Below are positions 28,001 to 37,000 of a DNA stretch of 64,000 bases, piece after piece. The DNA comes from Tridacna crocea (taxonomy: Eukaryota > Mollusca > Bivalvia > Cardiida > Cardiidae): positions 31,585,210 to 31,649,209 of the forward strand of contig OX031073.1 in the NCBI GenBank assembly GCA_943736015.1. The letters run 5' to 3'. Positions within the stretch are counted from its first letter, which is position 1. Every line of letters begins with the position of its first letter. A program made the position numbers and the translations under genes. Under the pieces are notes generated by a model. It did not search any database. It was not told the origin of the DNA and saw only the letters and a list, made by a program, of their open reading frames with translations.

Positions 28001-31000
28001 CAGTGTTTATTTGCATTACATGTAAATAGCAGTTTCTTTGATTAACTCTTTACCATACAAGAAAATTTAAGACAGGTCGAAATTGAAAGCATTTGTAGAT
28101 GACTATAAATGTGTTTCAGATTTAAAACAACTATTTTTGGTTGGGTAGAAAACATCATTGTGGGAAAAGGAGAAAATGCTGTTACTAGCATTTTATTCTT
28201 TTCTGGCAGTGTTTTCAAAATGCTCCTTTTTCAGGGCTTTTTAAAGTCAGGGTTGTGTGGTAAAGGGATAAATAGATGTGAATTTCTCAACCCTTTGCCA
28301 GATGACAGAAATTTAGTTTCTTCGAATCGAAATTATGACAGATTCAGTGGGGCTTAATAATAGAAACTGTTTCAGACCATAGGACCTTAAGAATGTTTGG
28401 TAGAAGGATTATGAAATGGTTATGTTCTGCTTTCATTGTAAAAGATTTCTTGAAATATCATGCACACAAAAAAAAAGTAATAACAACCAGAATGTGTTTC
28501 TTTCTCTTCTTTGCAGTGTTGATCTTGGGCCACCTAACCTTGGCTCCTGTATTCTTCAGCAAAAGTTACAGGTATGACCCACAGCCTTTACTGCATAGGA
28601 TTTTTAAGTTTTTACTTTGACATCAAAATCCAAGACTTGCCCTTATTGACAGCTTTTGCAAACAATAAATTTTATGGCAATATTTCCAGGCAGCAACTTT
28701 CTTAGCCATGCTCTGTGAAAAGGAAGCTTAATGTATCTCCTTGATGTATTGTACGCATCATGCCATCACATTGTTATAGACACATGAAAGCCTTTTTTTT
28801 TAACGACTGAATTAATCATGAGATAAACTGATTCTTTGACACTCAGAAAACTGACTAATAACGAAAAGTTTTGGCACAGGTCAGCCTGCGCAGACTGACC
28901 TGTGTCAATACTTATGATTATCTGGTAAAGGGCTAAGTAGTACTTCATTTTTGAAGTCAGCCTATAATTTTAGTCAAAAAGATAGTTACTTAACTAATGA
29001 AATAGCGCAAAATGATTGATTTCTAATAAATTGACAAAGTTTTCTTATGTTTTTTTTTTTCTTTGAAGAAATTAATGGGCTTCTTGAAAGAACTTGGAAT
29101 TTTTCTATTTTCCCCTCAGATGTTGAACTGCTGTATAGAGCACAAGAAAAAGCGGGAACAAGTTCATAAAGGTTACACAGGGGATGTGGACACGCCCACT
29201 GGGCCTCAGCCCCAATCCCCTGATCATGGCCCTTCCACATCCAAAGCTGCCAGGTCAATGTCAACAGAGGAAATATTTCAAAATGAAGATCAGTCTGATT
29301 CTAATGAAGGAAGGAGTAATGTTTCAGAGTCTGCTTGCAAATTGGAACAATCGGAACAGAGTGTGAACAGGCAGGCTGGCCAATCAGACTCTTCAGATGG
29401 AGCTACAGGTGACCAATCAGAAAACAGTAAACTCGCAGTTACATCTGGTGAGAGAAAAGTCAGTTCTGATGATTCAAGTGATGAGGAAGAGTTTTTTGAA
29501 TGTGACAATGACAATGTTAGTGATGAAAAAGATGTGGATACTAGTGTCAGAGCTGAAAACACTGAAGGAAAAGAAGCAGAAGAAGGATTAAATACCAGGA
29601 ACCAGTCTGAATCAGATTTTGACTGTGACCAAGATGCAAATAACTCATTGACTGGTTCACAAAGTGTCACTAGTAGTATTTCTGTTCAAAGTGAATCAGC
29701 ATTCAAAGAAACGTTTACTCATAAACCTGAAGGTAGGCTGGCTCCCTTTCAAGATTTAAAGTTGATAAATTGTGATGAAAAATTATACATACCAGTCACA
29801 CAGGAACCTGCTCCCATGACCGAGGATATGCTTGAGGAACATGCAGAAGTTCTTGCCAAGTAAGAAATACATTTGTTTGAAAAATTTTAATTTTCTTTAA
29901 CTCTTTACTATTTTTTTCTGTTAAACTACAGAACCAAGATGATATTATTCGTTTTTGGTTGTTTGATCTTGGATTTAATTTGTCTCCAAAAGATTTAGGA
30001 ATTGTCAATTTTTTGTACTTTTTTTGTTTATTCTTTCATTAATTGTACATTTTCAATTTAGACTAGGAACCTCTGCTGAGGGAGCCGAACTAAGAGCAAG
30101 AATGCAGAGTGCTTGTCTTCTGTCAGACATGGAGTCGTTTAAGGTACCCAGTTTGTGTATCTTTACTTCGATGAAAAATCTTACTTTTCTTTTACATCTT
30201 GTGCAGTAATGTTTACTGCTGTAATCATAGTCTGTTTTCAAAACTGTAATATCGGTAAATAAAATTTGCTGAGCAATGAAAACACAAGCATTTTCTTCTC
30301 TTTCCATAGTGTTTTTTACTTTTAACCCTTTCCTGAATGACAATATTCCATCTCTCTCAAATTCAAAACAATTGCAGGTGACAAATTCAACATTTGGCAC
30401 AAATGAGCTTAAGCTCTCTGATAGAGCAGAAAACCTTATCCCACAATGTTGTCAAAAGCTTTGTTTGACATGGTGGTCAAAAAACAGGGTGGGGGTGTAA
30501 AGGTTTTACTGTTTACCAATCAGTCCCTGGTTTTCACGACCCTGAGGAAGACGCGTTTTGAAAACATTGTGGGAAAGGAGAAAATGATTGTAAACAGCAT
30601 TTTTTCCTTTTCCTACAATGTTTTCTATCCTACCCAAATGCAATATTTGAGTAACATTGAATTTATTGTCCACAAAAACTTTCAATTTGGACAAGTCTAA
30701 AATTTTGTAGTTTGGTAAAGAGTTAAAAGACATTTGTTTTTGTAACACATGTTTATCTTTGTCTGCAATTGGTCTCAGTACAAGTTAGTTGTTTGGTTAA
30801 CCCATTACCACACAATTCCTACTTTTGACGCCCCTCAGAAAGAAGCCATTTGAAAACACTGTAGGAAAAGGAGAAAATGCTGGTAACCAGCATTTTCTCC
30901 TTTTCCCACAGTGTTTTCTACCCTTCCCTGGAACAAATTTCAATTTTTCAGTCACCTTTATTTTGTTGTCTGCAAATTTCTTTCAGTCTAAAATTTTGTC

Positions 31001-34000
31001 ATGTGGTAAAGACTTAACTAAACAACATGTATGTTACTGTTTACTTTCTCTGTGGTTAGCATATCTGACTGGTGACATAGTGGTTGTAGGTTTCATACAT
31101 GGTCACAGCAAACTCTCTCTGGTGATTTATAGCCTCTCGCCTCTTATGCATGTGAACAAAGTAGTTAGTGACTTTGATAGAAAGTTGTGTCAGTACTAGT
31201 GAAAGGAAGCCAGGAAATACATGGATAGATGCTATGACCACGTGGTGTTACCTAAGCTGTTAACCCTTTCCCAAACCACAAACTTTTGGACTAGACCAAA
31301 TTGAGAGCATTTGCAGACAACAATTTAACTCTTGCTGTAAAGACGATTTCTGTCTATGATAGGGTAGAAAACATTGTGGGAAAAGGAGAAAATGCTGGTT
31401 ATCAGCATTTTCTCCTTTTCCCACAATGCTTTCAAAAGGCTACCATTCCAGACCCGTAAAAAACCAGGGATTGTTTGGGAAAGGCTTAAAACAGTGCTAA
31501 AACAGCATTCAATTGCAATACAAACAAACAAGCTCTCTGATGAAGCTATAGATGTATGTTACACTTTATTCATGACCATAATTATGATATTTCAGGCAGC
31601 CAATCCTGGTTGTGTCCTAGAAGATTTTGTACGATGGTACTCACCTAGGGATTTTATAGAAGAAACAGTGGAAGATGAAAATGGGCAAGTCATTTCTCAA
31701 GGTACACATACTTATTCGTCATTTTTGTATGCATTATTTGCAGGCAGTAGATTGTATGCAGTGTCAAGAAATGCACCCTTTCTTATGTTTAATATTAGAG
31801 ATCATAGGCTGAAACAATTCATATGACTATAGTTTTTCAGTAACTTCACATGTTGTCATTTTGCTTTCCCTTCCTTTTCATTTTTGCTTGCTTCTCTTTT
31901 TATAATACTTGTGTAATCATTTCAGTCTGATAAGACTGATATAATCTGCACAACGATTTTTCTGTACTTGTTTCAGGTCACCTAAGCTTAAGAATGCAGA
32001 TTCCAGGTAACATGTGGGTGGAGGTGTGGCAAACAGCTAGACCTGTACCAGCAAGAAGGCAGAAAAGATTGTTTGATGATACCAGGGAAGCTGAAAAGGT
32101 ATATTTCTTTCTTTTGTTAAGTGGGCACCTTAACCCATAGGTTGCTCAGTGCAAATTAGTACACTTTTGCAGACAGTATAAATCAAAATTAAGGTGCATA
32201 GACCTCATCTATTTCATTTTTAAATGCCCAGAGGGTTGTTTTATATTATGGCCCTGGTCGTCTGTCTGTCCTTCCATAAGCAATTTCTTGTGCCTGCAAG
32301 TCCTCCTACAGTTTTGATTGGAATAAATTCAAACTTACCACAATGAATCTCTATGGTGTGTAGTTGTGCATGTGACTTTTAAAAGTTAGATATCTGTAGG
32401 GGTTCTAGATTTTAAGCCCATTTCACTGACAAGCCCCTACGGGCATATTTGCGTCACTTTTGGAAGCTCTTGGTATCCAACTTCTGTTTCAGATTTTACA
32501 CTTCCTTCAGTCCCTGAAGCCTGCTCAAGTTGTTGTTCACTTACTACCAATGCTAATGCATGCAGCTCTGTTGAAAGCACTGGAGAAGGGTAAGTTTCAT
32601 TAAATAGTTTTTCATATGCTCTGATTTCCAAGTAACACACTGCCAAGCAATGGTAAAGCTTGCACAATTGTTTCCGGGTGATAAAAATTGAAACCTGTAT
32701 GTGTTAGTTGTATTTAAAGAAAGTTTTTGGATATTGTTACAGCCCTGTTGAGAACTGCATCATCGTTGTCATTGTCATGCATAAACATTACATATTTGAC
32801 ATTTTTCGATAACCCAATCCTTGCTAAAGGCGCTGAATTCAAACATGGGGCACTTGGTTAAATATCAAAAAAGAAAACCCACACTAATGAGAACCCATAC
32901 AACTAGGGCAGTTTTTTTATGCAAATTAGATTTTTTGAGTGCATTGATTGTATGTTGTTAGAGAAACAGTCTTCTTTCTATCGTGGTTTATTGTTCAATA
33001 AACCACAGTTGTGAGTTATGAGGCAAAATAAATAATCCACGAGGGCGATAGCATGCATGTCTAATGTATTGTCTGAAAACTTTTTTAATTTGGAAATATG
33101 AAAAAAATGTCATGTGGTAGAGTATAAAGGATACAATTAGTACGGCTAGTATTTTTTTGTAATGGAGGTATAAAAATACCTACTATATTGAATATTCTGT
33201 TGTTTTTCTCACAGATGATGCAAAAATTCCAGTACTTAAACAAGTCATAGAGCAAGCTAGTTTAAAGGCATCACAGGTCACTAGGTCACCAAATCAGGAT
33301 GTTAAAAAGTATGAGGTACGAAAACATGACAGATTCCTTTAAAAAGATACTTGGAAACTGGGACAAACCATAGAAAAAGCTATTGCACTCTGGACGCCAC
33401 ATTTTCACATCAATACTCATAAGAATTGGTTGGATATTTGTCTTGATATTTTGGAAATACATGTAGGTTATGTTAGGTCTAAAAGTTGCTTACTGGAACA
33501 AACCTCCGATTTTCTCTGTCAAGTACTCATAAAAGTTGGTCAGAATGTTTGTCTTTACATCTTTGACAACTTTGAAAAAGAAACTTGTTCACTTTCATAT
33601 GACCTTATTCTTAGTCAAATGCACATGAAAATTTGTGACATTTGCCATGATGATATCTCAAGGGAGATTGAAAATGGGTCAAGGATGGTAAGAAATAGGT
33701 CTCTAATGGGACTAATCTTAGAAATACCTTTTGCACATTCTAATGTCCAATTTCCACACATTGAACAAAATGTTTGTCATGATAATAGAACTTGGGTCAT
33801 ATTAGGACCTACAAAAAGTAGGTTTTGGGGAAAAATCTGAGAAAAACCTTGTGTGCACTCTGGAGACCATGTTTTTAATCAAATAGTCATAAAAGTCTGG
33901 CCTACTCTCATGACAAAAAATGTGATGCACAAAAGTGTCATTTTGAGAATAAACCTTATCTCAATAATGAACTCTGAATATATTTTGTGTGTGTTTAACA

Positions 34001-37000
34001 TCATCAGTACCAGGATCTCTAAACTCTCTACCAAACAACAAAATTTTAGACTGGTCTAAATTGAAAGCACTTACAGCTTGAAAATTAAATGTTACTCAAA
34101 ATTGAAATTTGTTTCCAGCAGGGTAGAAAATATTACGGGAAAAGTAGAAAATGCTGGTTATTTTTCCCACTGGATCCAAAGGCTTATATCTCGGGGTTGT
34201 AAAAACCGGGGATTGATTGGTAAAGGGTTAACAGTTAAGGATCATTATTTATTTCATGCTTTTCAGTAGTTTTTGGAGTAATTATGGTGGATCACTTTTT
34301 GATATTATATGGTTATGACCATTTAAACTACAGATCTTTAAATTCTATCTCTTGAAATACAGGCAAACACAGTTGTGGACTATGGTTTGATATACTTTGG
34401 TTATGACCATTTAATTACAGATTTTTATATTCTAACTCTTTAGATAAAAGCGAAAATAGTTGTGGATTATGGTTCGATATTCTATGGTTATGACAAATGA
34501 AAATACAGATTTTTATATTCTTGAAAACAAAAGCAAAAAACAGTTGTGGATTATGGTTTGATAATTTATGGTTATGACCAATTAAAACTACAGATTTTCA
34601 TATTCTGACTCTTGAAATAAAGGCGAACACAGTTGTTGATAATGGTTTGATATTCTTTGGTTATGACCAATGAAAATACAGATTTTTATATTCTTGAAAT
34701 AAAGGCAAACACAGTTGTGGATTATGGTTTGATATTCTATGGTCGTGACCAATGAAAACATAGATTTTTATATTCCAACTTTTGAAATAAAAGCAAACAC
34801 AGATGTGGATTATGGTTTGATATTCTATGGTTATGATCAATGAAAATACATGTTTTTGTATTCCAGCTCTTGAAATAATAGCAAACAAAGTGATGGGTTA
34901 TGGTTTGATATTCTATGGTTATGACCAATGAAACTACTTATTTTTATATTGTTTTTATTAAAATAAAGGCAAACACAGTTGTGGATAATGGTATGATATT
35001 CTATGGTTATGACCAATGAAAATACAGATTTTTATATTCTGACTCTTGAAATAAAGGCAAACACAGTTGTGGATAATGGTTTGATATTTTATGGTTATGA
35101 CCAATGAAAGAACAGATTTTTATATTCCAACTCCTGAAATAAAAGCGAACAAAGGTAAGGATTGTGGTTTGATATTCTATGGTTATGACCAATGAAAATA
35201 CATATTTTTGTAATCCAACTCTTGAAATTTTAGCAAAAACAGTTGTGAATTATGGTTTGATATTCTATGGTTATGACCAATGAAAATACAGATTTTTATA
35301 TTCTTGAAAATAAAAGCGAAAAACAGTTGCGGATTATGGATTGATATTTCATGTTATGAACAATGAATATGCGATTTTTATGTTCTAACTCTTGAAACAA
35401 AAGCTAAAACAGTTGTGGATAATGATTTGGTATTCTATGGTAACAACCAATGAAAATACAGATTTTTTATATTCTAACTCTTAAAATAAAAACGTAAACC
35501 GTTGTGGACTATGGTTTGATATTCTATGGATGTGACCAATGAAAACACAGATTTTTATATACCAACTCTAGAAATAAAAGCAAAAGCAATTGTGCATTAT
35601 GGTTATATATTCCATGGTTATGGCCAATGAAAAATTCTTGAAATAAAAGAGAAACAGTTGTGGATTATGGGTTGATCTGTGGACTAATGTTTGATATTCC
35701 TTGGTTATGACCAATGACACTACAGATTTTTATATTCTTGAAATAAATACTTGAAACAGTTGTGGATTATGGTTTGATATTCCATGGTTATGATCATTGA
35801 AACTACAGATTTTTGTGTTCTTGAATAAAGGCAAAAACAGTTGTGGATTATGGTTTGATATTCTATGGTTATGACCAATTACACTACAGATTTTTATATT
35901 CTAATTCTTGAAATAAAGCCAAAAACAGTTGTTCCTGTGCACTTGTTCCCTAGGTAAAATTGTGTGCCTCACAAGTAGATGGAAGTATGATGTAATTTAT
36001 TTACTTTACATTTCTCGCGCTTGACCTAATATTTAAAGGCGTTACTATGCGAAGGGGATATGCCACTGGGAACAACCCAAGAGATTTATACTGGATTTTT
36101 AGCTCACTGAGCACAACATGCTCAAGGGGAGCTTTTAGTATCACCTGGTGTCCATCGTCCGTCATCAACAATTCTTGAAACATCAACTCCTCCTAAACCA
36201 CTGGGCCATATTGGACCAAACTTGGCTGGAATGTTCCTTAGGAGGTCCTCTTTAAAATCTGTTCACAGAATTTGATTCCGTCAAAAACTCTGGTTGCCAT
36301 GGCAACCAAATGGAATTTTCTTAGAAATTCCTTAAAAGATCTGATGAAACTGCTGGCCAAATTTTGAAATAAATTCACAGAGATGTTTCTTGGGTGATCC
36401 TTTGTTTGTGAAATTTTGATCCGTCAAGAAACATGGCTCTGGTGAATGGGGGCTACTTGCACTATACGGACTATAGAAGAAACTCCTAAAAATTCTTCTG
36501 TTCTGAAACTGCTGGTCAGATTTTGAAAGGACTTTTACAGGTGACCTTTTGAAAATTGCGTGGCAAAAATAATGATTTTGTTTCCAGTGCTTCAATACCT
36601 CAAAAAAAAAGTGGCAATGGTCCTCTCAAAAATTCAGGTGAGCGATCCAGGGCCATCTTGGTCCTCTTGTGTTATAAATTTCCCCAGAAAGGGTTAAAAG
36701 TATTAAATAGATAAAATATTTGGTTTTTGTGAAAGATCGAAATTTATTTTATCTCATGAATATTATCAGTAATATTTTCACTGGCCGCTGTGCCACTTGT
36801 GAAAATATGACAAATGCTGTCTACCCAATGAAATAAGTTTTAATCTTTCACCAGAAAGAACTAGTATCCTCTATTTACTTCATGATTTTTTGATAATTTA
36901 TTGAGAAACTTTGGTGGATTGTGGTTTGATTTCCATGGTTATGACCAGTAGAAAATACAGATTTCATATTTTCCAACTCTCCAATTAAAACAGAAACAGA

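Noticed and set aside
29063..29119. Upstream extension of the exon 18 open frame, as if a gene started there
   Set aside because: The CCCTCAG acceptor, homology starting at MLNCCIE and phase agreement with exon 17 place the exon start at 29120.
33430..33840. 136-codon open frame
   Set aside because: It lies in a degenerate dispersed repeat with repeating phrases and has no recognisable domain.
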